A DNA stretch of 64,000 bases from Archivesica marissinica. Its lineage: Eukaryota; Mollusca; Bivalvia; Venerida; Vesicomyidae. Made by a program: the position numbers and the translations under genes. How positions within the stretch are numbered: position 1 is the first letter of the stretch; each line of letters starts with the position of its first letter. The DNA is taken from assembly GCA_014843695.1 (NCBI GenBank), contig CM026404.1, positions 6,265,773 through 6,329,772 of the forward strand. The letters run 5' to 3'. The notes beneath the pieces are model-generated. The model was not told the origin of the DNA and searched no databases. It saw nothing but the letters and a program-made list of their open reading frames with translations. Shown one piece after another: positions 14,801 through 26,659 of the stretch.

Positions 14801-17800
14801 CTCACCGAAGCTATTGTCCTGATGAGCTGTTAGTATAGGTAGCTTGTTGCTCTCACTAAAGCTATGGTCCTGATGAGCTGTTAGTGTAGGCAGCTTGTCC
14901 AGCATTTGTCCGCCTGGTCACTGTTAGTATAGGCAGCTTGTCCAGCATTTGTCCGTCTGTTAACTGTTAGTATAGGCAGCTTGTTCAGCATTTGTCTGCC
15001 TGTTCACTGTTAGTATAGGTAGCTTGTTGCTCTCACTGAAGCTATGGTCCTGATGAGCTGTTAGTATAGGTAGCTTGTTGCTCTCACTGAAGCTATGGTC
15101 CTGATGAGCTGTTAGTATAGGTAGCTTGTTGCTCTCACTGAAGCTATGGTCCTGATGAGCTGTTAGTTTAGGTAGCTTGTTGCTCTCACTGAAGCTATGG
15201 TCCTGATGAGCTGTTAGTGTAGGCAGCTTGTCCAGCATTTGTCCGCCTGGTCACTGTTAGTATAGGCAGCTTGTCCAGCATTTGTCCGTCTGTTAACTGT
15301 TAGTATAGGCAGCTTGTTCAGCATTTGTCTGCCTGTTCACTGTTAGTATAGGTAGCTTGTTGCTCTCACTGAAGCTATGGTCCTGATGAGCTGTTAGTAT
15401 AGGCAGCTTGTTGCTCTCACTGAAGCTATGGTTCTGATGAGTTGTTAGTATAGGTAGCTTGTTGCTCTCACTGAAGCTATGGTCCTGATGAGCTGTTAGT
15501 ATAGGTAGCTTGTTGCTCTCACTGAATCTATGGTCCTGATGAGCTGTTAGTATAGCAGCTTGTTGCTCTCACTGAAGCTATGGTCCTGATGAGCTGTTAG
15601 TATAGGTAGCTTGTTGCTCTCACTGAAGCTATGGTCCTGATGAGCTGTTAGTATAGGCAGCTTGTTGCTCTCACTGAAGCTATTGTTCTGATGAGCTGTT
15701 AGTATTGGTAGCTTGTTGCTCTCACTGAAGCTATGGTCCTAATGAGCTGTTATTATAGGTAGCTTGTTGCTCTCACTGAAGCTATGGTCCTGATGAGCTG
15801 TTAGTGTAGGCAGCTTGTCCAGCATTTGTCTGCCTGTTCACTGTTAGTATAGGTAGCTTGTTGCTCTCACTGAAGCTATGGTCCTGATGAGCTGTTAGTG
15901 TAGGCAGCTTGTCCAGCATTTGTCCGCCTGTTAACTGTTAGTATAGGCAGCTTGTCCAGCATTTGTCTGCCTGTTCACTGTTAGTATAGGTAGCTTGTTG
16001 CTCTCACTGAAGCTATGGTCCTGATGAGCTGTTAGTGTAGGCAGTTTGTTGCTCTCACTGAAGCTATGGTCCTGATGAGCTGTTAGTATAGGCAGCTTGT
16101 TGCTCTCACTGAAGCTATGGTCCTGATGAGCTGTTAGTATAGGTAGCTTGTTGCTCTCACTGAAGCTATGGTCCTGATGAGCTGTTAGTGTAGGCAGTTT
16201 GTGCTTTGTTGCCTGTACTGTTAGTATAGGCAGCTGTTGCTCTCACTGAAGCTATGGTCCTGATGAGCTGTTAGTATAGGTAGCTTGTTGCTCTCACTGA
16301 AGCTATTGTCCTGATGAGCTGTTAGTATATGTAGCTTGTTGCTCTCACTGAAGCTATGGTCCTGATGAGCTGTTAGTGTAGGCAGCTTGTTGCTCTCACT
16401 GAAGCTATGGTCCTGATGAGCTGTTAGTGTAGGCAGCTTGTCCAGCATTTGTCCGCCTGTTCACTTTTAGCATAGGTAGCTTGTCCAGCATTTGTCTGCC
16501 TGTTCACTGTTAGTATAGGTAGCTTGTTGCTCTCACTGAAGCTATGGTCCTGATGAGCTGTTAGTGTAGGCAGCTTGTTGCTCTCACTGAAGCTATGGTC
16601 CTGATGAGCTGTTAGTATAGGTAGCTTGTTGCTCTCACTGAAGCTATGGTCCTGATGAGCTGTTAGTATAGGTAGCTTGTTGCTCTCACTGAAGCTATGG
16701 TCCTGATGAGCTGTTAGTGTAGGCAGCTTGTCCAGCATTTGTCTGCCTGTTCACTGTTAGTTTAGGTAGCTTGTTGCTCTCACTGAAGCTATTGTCCTGA
16801 TGAGCTGTTAGTATAGGTAGCTTGTTGCTCTCACTGAAGCTATGGTCCTGATGAGCTGTTAGTGTAGGCAGCTTGTCCAGCATTTGTCCGCCTGGTCACT
16901 GTTAGTATAGGCAGCTTGTCCAGCATTTGTCCGTCTGTTAACTGTTAGTATAGGCAGCTTGTTCAGCATTTGTCTGCCTGTTCACTGTTAGTATAGGTAG
17001 CTTGTTGCTCTCACTGAAGCTATGGTCCTGATGCGCTGTTAGTGTAGGCAGCTTGTTGCTCTCACTGACGCTATGGTCCTGATGAGCTGTTAGTGTAGGC
17101 AGTGTGTGCAGCATTTGTCTGCCTGTTCACTGTTAGTATTGGTAGCTTGTTGCTCTCACTGAAGCTATAGTCCTGATGAGCTGTTAGTATAGGTAGCTTG
17201 TTGCTCTCACTGAAGCTATGGTCCTGATGAGCTGTTAGTATAGGTAGCTTGTTGCTCTCACTGAAGCTATGGTCCTGATGAGCTGTTAGTGTAGGCAGCT
17301 TGTCCAGCATTTGTCCGCCTGGTCACTGTTAGTATAGGCAGCTTGTCCAGCATTTGTCCGTCTGTTAACTGTTAGTATAGGCAGCTTGTTCAGCATTTGT
17401 CTGCCTGTTCACTGTTAGTATAGGTAGCTTGTTGCTCTCACTGAAGCTATGGTCCTGATGAGCTGTTAGTATAGGCAGCTTGTTGCTCTCACTGAAGCTA
17501 TGGTTCTGATGAGTTGTTAGTATAGGTAGCTTGTTGCTCTCACTGAAGCTATGGTCCTGATGAGCTGTTAGTATAGGTAGCTTGTTGCTCTCACTGAATC
17601 TATTGTCCTGATGAGCTGTTAGTATAGGCAGCTTGTTGCTCTCACTGAAGCTATGGTCCTGATGAGCTGTTAGTATAGGCAGCTTGTTGCTCTCACTGAA
17701 GCTATGGTCCTGATGAGCTGTTAGTATAGGTAGCTTGTTGCTCTCACTGAAGCTATTGTTCTGATGAGCTGTTAGTATTGGTAGCTTGTTGCTCTCACTG

Positions 17801-20800
17801 AAGCTATGGTCCTAATGAGCTGTTATTATAGGTAGCTTGTTGCTCTCACTGAAGCTATGGTCCTGATGAGCTGTTAGTGTAGGCAGCTTGTCCAGCATTT
17901 GTCTGCCTGTTCACTGTTAGTATAGGTAGCTTGTTGCTCTCACTGAAGCTATGGTCCTGATGAGCTGTTAGTGTAGGCAGCTTGTCCAGCATTTGTCCGC
18001 CTGTTAACTGTTAGTATAGGCAGCTTGTCCAGCATTTGTCTGCCTGTTCACTGTTAGTATAGGTAGCTTGTTGCTCTCACTGAAGCTATGGTCCTGATGA
18101 GCTGTTAGTATAGGCAGCTTGTTGCTCTCACTGAAGCTATGGTCCTGATGAGCTGTTAGTATAGGTAGCTTGTTGCTCTCACTGAAACTATGGTTCTGAT
18201 GAGCTGTTAGTATAGGTAGCTTGTTGCTCTCACTGAAGCTATGGTCCTGATGAGCTGTTAGTATAGGCAGCTTGTTGCTCTCACTGAAGCTATGGTCCTG
18301 ATGAGCTGTTAGTGTAGGCAGTTTGTTGCTCTCACTGAAGCTATGGTCCTGATGAGCTGTTAGTATAGGCAGCTTGTTGCTCTCACTGAAGCTATGGTCC
18401 TGATGAGCTGTTAGTATAGGCAGCTTGTTGCTCTCACTGAAGCTATGGTCCTGATGAGCTGTTAGTGTAGGCAGCTTGTCCAGCATTTGTCTGCCTGTTC
18501 ACTGTTAGTATAGGTAGCTTGTTGCTCTCACTGAAGCTATGGTCCTGATGAGCTGTTAGTGTAGGCAGCTTGTCCAGCATTTGTCCGCCTGTTAACTGTT
18601 AGTATAGGCAGCTTGTCCAGCATTTGTCTGCCTGTTCACTGTTAGTATAGGTAGCTTGTTGCTCTCACTGAAGCTATGGTCCTGATGAGCTGTTAGTATA
18701 GGTAGCTTGTTGCTCTCACTGAAGCTATGGTCCTGATGAGCTGTTAGTATAGGCAGCTTGTTGCTCTCACTGAAGCTATGGTCCTGATGAGCTGTTAGTA
18801 TAGGCAGTTGTTGCTCTCACTGAAGCTATGGTCCTGATGAGCTGTTAGTATAGGCAGCTTGTTGCTCTCACTGAAGCTATGGTCCTGATGAGCTGTTAGT
18901 ATAGGCAGCTTGTTGCTCTCACTGAAGCTATGGTCCTGATGAGCTGTTAGTGTAGGCAGTTTGTCCAGCATTTGTCTGCCTGTTCACTGTTAGTATAGGC
19001 AGCCTGTTGCTCTCACTGAAGCTATGGTCCTGATGAGCTGTTAGTATAGGTAGCTTGTTGCTCTCACTGAAGCTATGGTTCTGATGAGCTGTTAGTATAG
19101 GCAGCTTGTTGCTCTCACTGAAGCTATGGTCCTGATGAGCTGTTAGTATAGGTAGCTTGTTGCTCTCACTGAAGCTATTGTCCATGAGCTGTTAGTATAG
19201 TAGCTTGTTGCTCTCACTGAAGCTATGGTCCTGATGAGCTGTTAGTGTAGGCAGCTTGTTGCTCTCACTGAAGCTATGGTCCTGATGAGCTGTTAGTGTA
19301 GGCAGCTTGTCCAGCATTTGTCCGCCTGTTCACTTTTAGCATAGGTGCTTGTCCAGCAGTGTCTGCCTGTTCACTGTTAGTATAGGTAGCTTGTTGCTCT
19401 CACTGAAGCTATGGTCCTGATGAGCTGTTAGTATAGGTAGCTTGTTGCTCTCACTGAAGCTATGGTCCTGATGAGCTGTTAGTGTAGGCAGCTTGTCCAG
19501 CATTTGTCTGCCTGTTCACTGTTAGTTTAGGTAGCTTGTTGCTCTCACGAAGCTATTGTCCTGATGAGCTGTTAGTATAGGTAGCTTGTTGCTCTCACTG
19601 AAGCTATGGTCCTGATGAGCTGTTAGTGTAGGCAGCTTGTCCAGCATTTGTCCGCCTGGTCACTGTTAGTATAGGCAGCTTGTCCAGCATTTGTCCGTCT
19701 GTTAACTGTTAGTATAGGCAGCTTGTTCAGCATTTGTCTGCCTGTTCACTGTTAGTATAGGTAGCTTGTTGCTCTCACTGAAGCTATGGTCCTGATGAGC
19801 TGTTAGTATAGGTAGCTTGTTGCTCTCACTGAAGCTATGGTCCTGATGAGCTGTTAGTATAGGTAGCTTGTTGCTCTTGTATGCCTGATGACTGTTAGTT
19901 TAGGTAGCTTGTTGCTCTCACTGAAGCTATGGTCCTGATGAGCTGTTAGTGTAGGCAGCTTGTCCAGCATTTGTCCGCCTGGTCACTGTTAGTATAGGCA
20001 GCTTGTCCAGCATTTGTCCGTCTGTTAACTGTTAGTATAGGCAGCTTGTTCAGCATTTGTCTGCCTGTTCACTGTTAGTATAGGTAGCTTGTTGCTCTCA
20101 CTGAAGCTATGGTCCTGATGAGCTGTTAGTATAGGCAGCTTGTTGCTCTCACTGAAGCTATGGTTCTGATGAGTTGTTATATAGGTAGCTTGTTGCTCTC
20201 ACTGAAGCTATGGTCCTGATGAGCTGTTAGTATAGGTAGCTTGTTGCTCTCACTGAATCTATGGTCCTGATGAGCTGTTAGTATAGGCAGCTTGTTGCTC
20301 TCACTGAAGCTATGGTCCTGATGAGCTGTTAGTATAGGTAGCTTGTTGCTCTCACTGAATCTATGGTCCTGATGAGCTGTTAGTATAGGCAGCTTGTTGC
20401 TCTCACTGAAGCTATTGTTCTGATGAGCTGTTAGTATTGGTAGCTTGTTGCTCTCACTGAAGCTATGGTCCTAATGAGCTGTTATTATAGGTAGCTTGTT
20501 GCTCTCACTGAAGCTATGGTCCTGATGAGCTGTTAGTGTAGGCAGCTTGTCCAGCATTTGTCTGCCTGTTCACTGTTAGTATAGGTAGCTTGTTGCTCTC
20601 ACTGAAGCTATGGTCCTGATGAGCTGTTAGTGTAGGCAGCTTGTCCAGCATTTGTCCGCCTGTTAACTGTTAGTATAGGCAGCTTGTCCAGCATTTGTCT
20701 GCCTGTTCACTGTTAGTATAGGTAGCTTGTTGCTCTCACTGAAGCTATGGTCCTGATGAGCTGTTAGTGTAGGCAGTTTGTTGCTCTCACTGAAGCTATG

Positions 20801-22740
20801 GTCCTGATGAGCTGTTAGTATAGGCAGCTTGTTGCTCTCACTGAAGCTATGGTCCTGATGAGCTGTTAGTATAGGCAGCTTGTTGCTCTCACTGAAGCTA
20901 TGGTCCTGATGAGCTGTTAGTGTAGGCAGTTTGTCCAGCATTTGTCTGCCTGTTCACTGTTAGTATAGGCAGCCTGTTGCTCTCACTGAAGCTATGGTCC
21001 TGATGAGCTGTTAGTATAGGTAGCTTGTTGCTCTCACTGAAGCTATTGTCCTGATGAGCTGTTAGTATATGTAGCTTGTTGCTCTCACTGAAGCTATGGT
21101 CCTGATGAGCTGTTAGTGTAGGCAGCTTGTTGCTCTCACTGAAGCTATGGTCCTGATGAGCTGTTTGTGTAGGCAGCTTTTCCAGCATTTGTCCGCCTGT
21201 TCACTTTTAGCATAGGTAGCTTGTCCAGCATATGTCTGCCTGTTCACTGTTAGTATAGGTAGCTTGTTGCTCTCACTGAAGCTATGGTCCTGATGAGCTG
21301 TTAGTGTAGGCAGTTTGTTGCTCTCACTGAAGCTATGGTCCTGTTGAGCTGTTAGTATAGGTAGCTTGTTGCTCTCACTGAAGCTATGGTCCTGATGAGC
21401 TGTTAGTTTAGGTAGCTTGTTGCTCTCACTGAAGCTATGGTCCTGATGAGCTGTTAGTGTAGGCAGCTTGTCCAGCATTTGTCTGCCTGTTCACTGTTAT
21501 TTTAGGTAGCTTGTTGCTCTCACTGAAGCTATTGTCCTGATGAGCTGTTAGTATAGGTAGCTTGTTGCTCTCACTAAAGCTATGGTCCTGATGAGCTGTT
21601 AGTGTAGGCAGCTTGTCCAGCATTTGTCCGCCTGGTCACTGTTAGTATAGGCAGCTTGTCCAGCATTTGTCCGTCTGTTAACTGTTAGTATAGGCAGCTT
21701 GTTCAGCATTTGTCTGCCTGTTCACTGTTAGTATAGGTAGCTTGTTGCTCTCACTGAAGCTATGGTCCTGATGAGCTGTTAGTATAGGCAGCTTGTTGCT
21801 CTCACTGAAGCTATGGTTCTGATGAGCTGTTAGTAGAGGTAGCTTGTTGCTCTCACTGAAGCTATGGTCCTGATGAGCTGTTAGTTTAGGTAGCTTGTTG
21901 CTCTCACTGAAGCTATGGTCCTGATGAGCTGTTAGTGTAGGCAGCTTGTCCAGCATTTGTCTGCCTGTTCACTGTTATTTTAGGTAGCTTGTTGCTCTCA
22001 CTGAAGCTATTGTCCTGATGAGCTGTTAGTATAGGTAGCTTGTTGCTCTCACTAAAGCTATGGTCCTGATGAGCTGTTAGTGTAGGCAGCTTGTCCAGCA
22101 TTTGTCCGCCTGGTCACTGTTAGTATAGGCAGCTTGTCCAGCATTTGTCCGTCTGTTAACTGTTAGTATAGGCAGCTTGTTCAGCATTTGTCTGCCTGTT
22201 CACTGTTAGTATAGGTAGCTTGTTGCTCTCACTGAAGCTATGGTCCTGATGAGCTGTTAGTATAGGCAGCTTGTTGCTCTCACTGAAGCTATGGTTCTGA
22301 TGAGCTGTTAGTAGAGGTAGCTTGTTGCTCTCACTGAAGCTATGGTCCTGATGAGCTGTTAGTATAGGTAGCTTGTTGCTCTCACTGAAGCTATGGTCCT
22401 GATGAGCTGTTAGTATAGGCAGCTTGTTGCTCTCACTGAAGCTATGGTCCTGATGAGCTGTTAGTATAGGTAGCTTGTTGCTCTCACTGAAGCTATGGTC
22501 CTGATGAGCTGTTAGTATAGGTAGCTTGTTGCTCTCACTGAAGCTATGGTCCTGATGAGCTGTTAGTATAGGTAGCTTGTTGCTCTCACTGAAGCTATGG
22601 TCCTGATGAGCTGTTAGTATAGGTAGCTTGTTGCTCTCACTGAAGCTATGGTCCTGATGAGCTGTTAGTATAGGTAGCTTGTTGCTCTCACTGAAGCTAT
22701 GGTCCTGATGAGCTGTTAGTGTAGGCAGCTTGTCCAGCAT
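5871..22740. repeat. 51/43-bp composite minisatellite with higher-order structure
   Basis: About 16.9 kb made of two interleaved modules. Module A (51 bp) starts gcttgttgctctcactgaag and contains tatggtcctgatgagctgtt. Module B (43 bp) starts gcttgtccagcatttgtctg and continues cctgttcactgttagtatag. Both share the ends gcttgt and ctgttagtatagg. Runs of 1-11 A modules are separated by one to three B modules. Diagnostic variants recur at fixed distances: cagtgtgtgcag at 7483, 10015, 12365 and 17100; ttttagcatag near 9380, 14591, 16465, 19333 and 21205. This shows a higher-order period near 2.35-2.5 kb and a clear 4.74 kb duplication. A modules encode a 17-residue periodic minus-strand peptide (KLPILTAHQDHSFSESN), but B modules shift the frame and introduce stops, so coding is unlikely. 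Confidence 0.96.
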
Positions 22741-23285
22741 TTGTCCGTCTGTTCACTGTTGGTATGAGCAGCTTGTCCAGCATGTGTCCGTCTGTTCACT
22801 GTTGGTATGGGCAGCTTGTCCATCATTTGTCCGTCTGTTCACTGTTGGTATAGGCAGCTTGTCCAGCATTTGTCCGTCTGTTCACTGTTAGTATAGGCAG
22901 CTTGTTCAGCATTTGTCCATCTGTTCACTGTTGGTATGGACAGCTTGTCCAGCATTTGTCTGTCTGTTCACTGTTGGTATGGGCAGCTTTTCCAGCATTT
23001 GTCCGTCTGTTCACTGTTGGTATGGACAGCTTGTCGAGCATTTGTCCGTCTGTTCACTGTTGGTATAGGCAGCTTGTCCAGCATTTGTCCGTCTGTCCAC
23101 TGTTGGTATAGGCAGCTTGTCCAGCATTTGTCCGTCTGTCCACTGTTAGTATAGTCAGCTTGTCCAGCATTTGTCCGTCTGTCCACTGTTGGTATAGGCA
23201 GCTTGTCCAGCCTTTGTCCGTCTGTCCACTGTTAGTATGGGCAGCTTGTCCAGCATTTGTCCGTCTGTCCACTGTTAGTATAGGC
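22741..23285. repeat. Pure 43-bp module array flanking the composite array
   Basis: About 12-13 copies of a diverged B-type module (gcttgtccagcatttgtccg then tctgttcactgttggtatrg) with no A modules. It forms the right edge of the composite array and grades into unique DNA. It may be the older, unexpanded form of the repeat. Short frames on both strands (for example 22902-23111) are repeat by-products. Confidence 0.93.
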
Positions 23286-23293
23286 TACTCTCA

Positions 23294-23370
23294 ATAATGT
23301 ATTCAGACATACGGGTTACTTTATAATGTATTCAGACATACGGGTTACTTTATAACGTATTCAGACATGC
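23294..23370. repeat. 29-bp short tandem repeat, about 2.6 copies
   Basis: Copies of ataatgtattcagacatacg plus ggttacttt start at 23294, 23323 and 23352. The last copy is partial. It lies immediately beside the end of the 43-bp array. Confidence 0.9.
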
Positions 23371-23689
23371 AATGATTTTATTTTGATTTTTTAAATGACT
23401 TGGAACTACTGAGTACATGAAATACATTGGTATTTACGTAGCAGCATGTACTCACGGCCCTGATGATAGAGGTGAAAGGCGAGTTCTAACAACGGCGTGC
23501 AAGACCTCCACCACGGAGGCTACACACTTCAGCCATTAATAAATGCATGCGTAACTATTAGTGACTGTTGAGTGAAACAATGATTTGGACACCAGAGAAT
23601 ACAACATATTGAACATTTAATATTCCTTTAGCTTAATTGAAAATCGTTAATGTCAAAAGTAAACAGAATGTAATTGACGTTACAACCAT
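23371..23689. other. Unique AT-rich spacer
   Basis: About 320 bp of non-repetitive sequence between two arrays. I see no open reading frame of note, no tRNA boxes and no recognisable transposon ends. Confidence 0.6.
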
Positions 23690-24455
23690 TTTACCCCCAA
23701 GATCAACACTGCCTTAATGACAGTACTGAGTGTGTTATTGTTCTGTACGTTACTCGTACTTCTAACAGTGTCACGGCTAGTGTCACGGCTCTATGTCTAC
23801 ATAATGACATTGCCGAGTGTGTTATTGTTCTGTACGTTACTCGTACTTCTAACAGTGTCACGGCTAGTGTTGTCACGGCTAGTGTCACGGCTCTATGTCT
23901 ACATAATGACAATGCCGAGTGTGTTATTGTTCTGTACGTTACTCGTACTTCTAACAGTGTCACGGCTCTATGTCTACATAATGACATTGCCGAGTGTGTT
24001 ATTGTTCTGTAGGTTACTCGTACTTCTAACAGTGTCACGGCTCTATGTCTACATAATGACATTGCCGAGTGTGTTATTGTTCTGTAGGTTACTCGTACTT
24101 CTAACAGTGTCACGGCTCTATGTCAACATAATGACATTGCCGAGTGTGTTATTGTTCTGTACGTTACTCCTACTTCTAACAGTGTCACGGCTAGGATAGT
24201 GTCACGGCTAGTGTCACGGCTCTATGTCTACATAATGACAATGCCGAGTGTGTTATTGTTCTGTACGTTACTCGTACTTCTAACAGTGTCACGGCTTGTG
24301 TCACGGCTAGGCTAGTGTCACGGCTAGTGTCACGGTTCTATGTCTACATAATGACATTGCCGAGTGTGTTATTGTTCTGTACGTTACTCGTACTTCTAAC
24401 AGGATCACGGCTAGTGTCACGGCTCGTGTCACGGCTATAGAGTGTCACGGCTTTA
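23690..24455. repeat. 75-bp tandem repeat with nested 12-bp insertions
   Basis: Around nine copies of a 75-bp unit (gagtgtgttattgttctgta, cgttactcgtacttctaaca, gtgtcacggctctatgtcta, cataatgacattgcc). Within several copies the 12-bp block agtgtcacggct is itself repeated one to four times, giving units of 75 plus multiples of about 12 bp. For example, the first two unit starts (23728 and 23815) are 87 bp apart. The overlapping frames on both strands here are by-products of the repeat. Confidence 0.93.
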
Positions 24456-24827
24456 TGTCTACATAATACACTATGGAATAAATAACCAAGCCAGTTGTTT
24501 CCTCAGTTTTATTATTCGAAAATACATATTGTTATAATGTGCCTTTGTTTTTGTCTCACCGACAGCATATGACATACTATTGACTATCCAGCTATTATTG
24601 GTGGAAGAAGACCCCTGATGCCCCCCCCCCCCCGAGAAGTATTTACACGAAAGAATTGGACATCCCAGTGGGATTCGGACAAACAGGTGATTTCGAGTAT
24701 ATTGAAAATTGTCGGCAATCCTATGCTACCCGTATCACTATAGTACATCTAAGTGTATGTAACTAATGGTAACAGTGTGTGTTGAATACGCACCAAATAT
24801 TAACACCAGTATAAAATAACTACCCGT
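24456..24827. other. Unique spacer with a C13 run
   Basis: Non-repetitive sequence. A homopolymer of 13 C lies at 24621-24633. TTTATT at 24508-24513 reads AATAAA on the minus strand, about 550 bp past the stop of the Tctex1-domain gene, so it is a possible polyadenylation signal for that gene. That link is inference only. Confidence 0.5.
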
Positions 24828-24953
24828 TAATATTCATAACATGCACACATGTATTCCACGTGTCCTAGGTTAATATTCATAACATGCACACGTGTATTCC
24901 ACATGTCCTAGGTTAATATTCATAACATACACACATGTATTCCACATGTCCTA
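24828..24953. repeat. 43-bp tandem repeat, 3 copies
   Basis: Three copies starting at 24828, 24871 and 24914 with core taatattcataacatgcaca, then cgtgtattccacatgtccta. The sequence is unrelated to the 43-bp B module on its left despite equal length. It lies about 110 bp downstream of the Tctex1-domain stop codon and could be within that gene's 3' UTR. Confidence 0.93.
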
Positions 24954-25060
24954 AATAAAAATAAATCTACTATACTAGTCCCTATTATTCCATTTTCACA
25001 AAATTCATACATAATTCCAGCACGCTTGACGCGAATGTTGTTCAGTTGAAGAAAACATGT

Positions 25061-25714
25061 TTAATCATAATACACAGCAAACACACTGCCGACGGCGGTG
25101 AATTCAAGAGTTTCAAACGTCGCCGTGGCATAATTGTCCTGATCCTCGTTCCACAAGCACCTGCTCACGTGCCGCATGCTCTGTCCCTGCTTCTCTAAGA
25201 TCATCACGTGCGCGATCAGCTTGTAACGTTGACAACCGGACGCCTTAACACGCTCTTTTATAAGTTCTGCTAAACTCTTGCACAAGTTTGGAAATTTCTT
25301 CGAATCGTATTTCCTTCCCTTTAGATAATTTTGCAGAACATGTCGAATGGTATCTTCCGCTTTCTTCGTTGAAAATGTCGCCTTCTCGTCTGGTTCCAAC
25401 CTATACGTGTTTTCATACTGTTTCTGTATATGCGTTTCTGACGTGCTTTTCGAGAAGGATCCGCCGAAAAGCTTGATCCTGTGCCGCAACCTATGCAGCC
25501 TGAGCTTCGTGGACGTTTCACTGAGTGTACCTGCTCGATCCCTCGATTCACTCATCATGGTGCCACTACGTTCCCTATGTCCCGGGGTAGTGTGCGCTGG
25601 TCCCTGTATGGTGCCGGCTCGATCCCGTTTGTGTGTATTTGTATCGAGCCGTTCGCGAGATCTCCCCGTGTCGTTATGAGCTTGGAGAACTTCTCGGCTT
25701 AAAACTTTTTCCAT
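25061..25714 (-). CDS. Tctex1-domain protein (dynein light chain Tctex-type family)
   Basis: A 217-residue protein that looks complete in one exon. The C-terminal half (about residues 100-217) matches the Tctex1 domain: ENTYRLEP near 101, RYKLIAHVMI at 163-172, SRCLWNEDQD at 184-193 and the terminal VFAVYYD, the classic end of the family. Members of this family are dynein light or intermediate-chain-binding subunits, or related ciliary and axonemal proteins. Length and a disordered basic N-terminus resemble the Tctex1-domain-containing (DYNLT4/DYNLT5-type) members rather than the roughly 113-residue core DYNLT1/3; the exact orthologue is not resolvable by eye. The N-terminus carries three copies of R[DE]R[AS]GT (residues 30-35, 47-52, 58-63). 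The chosen ATG has G at -3 and +4, and an in-frame stop lies upstream at 25751-25753 (minus strand). A weak TATA-like TATTTAA lies at 25817-25823 (minus). The canonical AATAAA is absent close downstream. Intronless structure allows a retrocopy origin. Confidence 0.9.
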   Translation of the reverse strand: MEKVLSREVLQAHNDTGRSRERLDTNTHKRDRAGTIQGPAHTTPGHRERSGTMMSESRDRAGTLSETSTKLRLHRLRHRIKLFGGSFSKSTSETHIQKQYENTYRLEPDEKATFSTKKAEDTIRHVLQNYLKGRKYDSKKFPNLCKSLAELIKERVKASGCQRYKLIAHVMILEKQGQSMRHVSRCLWNEDQDNYATATFETLEFTAVGSVFAVYYD

Positions 25715-26659
25715 TTCGATTATTCTTCTTTTGTTAGATTTGTTGAAATATTATAATTCAATTCAAAACAGCGATTGTTCAACAAACATACAGACAGTTT
25801 AGTCCTCAATTCTTCGTTAAATAGAGCACGTTGTTAATCATCTAAGTCGTGTATTGTCACTGGTTAACGCTCTCTACTTATTGCTAAATACGTAAAACAA
25901 ACAAGTCTCCTTTCTCTCACACCAGATTGAAACCGTCCCGTCACAAGTGTTTTTGCATATATTAAGTTTCCTTTAAATAGTTCATCTCACAATATAAACT
26001 ATCATTTTACTATTTGAACTAATACATAGTGGGTAAGACACTTAAATCCGATCATATAATGTTCTTATCAACTTTTAATACCAATGTTCCCAAAGTTTAT
26101 TACAATTTTTATTAAAATATCTATAATACATTGTAGAGTGTATCTAGTTACGAAAACCGAAGGTCGGAATGGCCAATATTCATGTTACAATCAACCCTTT
26201 CTCTAGACAGTCGCTGTATGAACTGGGCGCCTACTGTGGATTTGTGACAAATTACAATAGAAGTACAAGTATTCTACAATGCAGACATTGTTAAATTGTA
26301 AAATGTTTAGAAAGATTGCAATATGCTACGATAAATCACAATAAATTTGAACATTTAATTGAAGGTATTAAGAGCGAATCATTCAATGATTGACTTTAAT
26401 TTCACAGTATTATTCATTCTGTTAATATTATTGCTTGCGTACAAAGCTTCGAAATAATGTCTGAATCTAGTTTAACTACATTGTATTGTTAATAAGAAAA
26501 CAAAACGAAAATAGTTGTATTGCTATCGGTAACAGACAGCAGGTTCGAACAAGTTATCATTTTGAACACTAAACTTTAGTTAATGTACATGAAGTCATAA
26601 CGTCATTCATGTTTAAATTGACTGTCACCATTTATAAGAAAAATGTCCTTTCTACTTTT
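25715..26659. other. Unique AT-rich region upstream of the Tctex1-domain gene
   Basis: About 945 bp of non-repetitive AT-rich DNA that would contain the promoter and 5' leader of the minus-strand gene. Apart from the weak TATA-like site at 25817-25823 I see no convincing regulatory motif, reading frame or transposon end. Confidence 0.55.

Noticed and set aside
5871..22740. CRISPR-like array of regular repeats
   Set aside because: There are no unique spacers. Every position between conserved words is itself repeated, no cas genes are near, and the DNA is eukaryotic.
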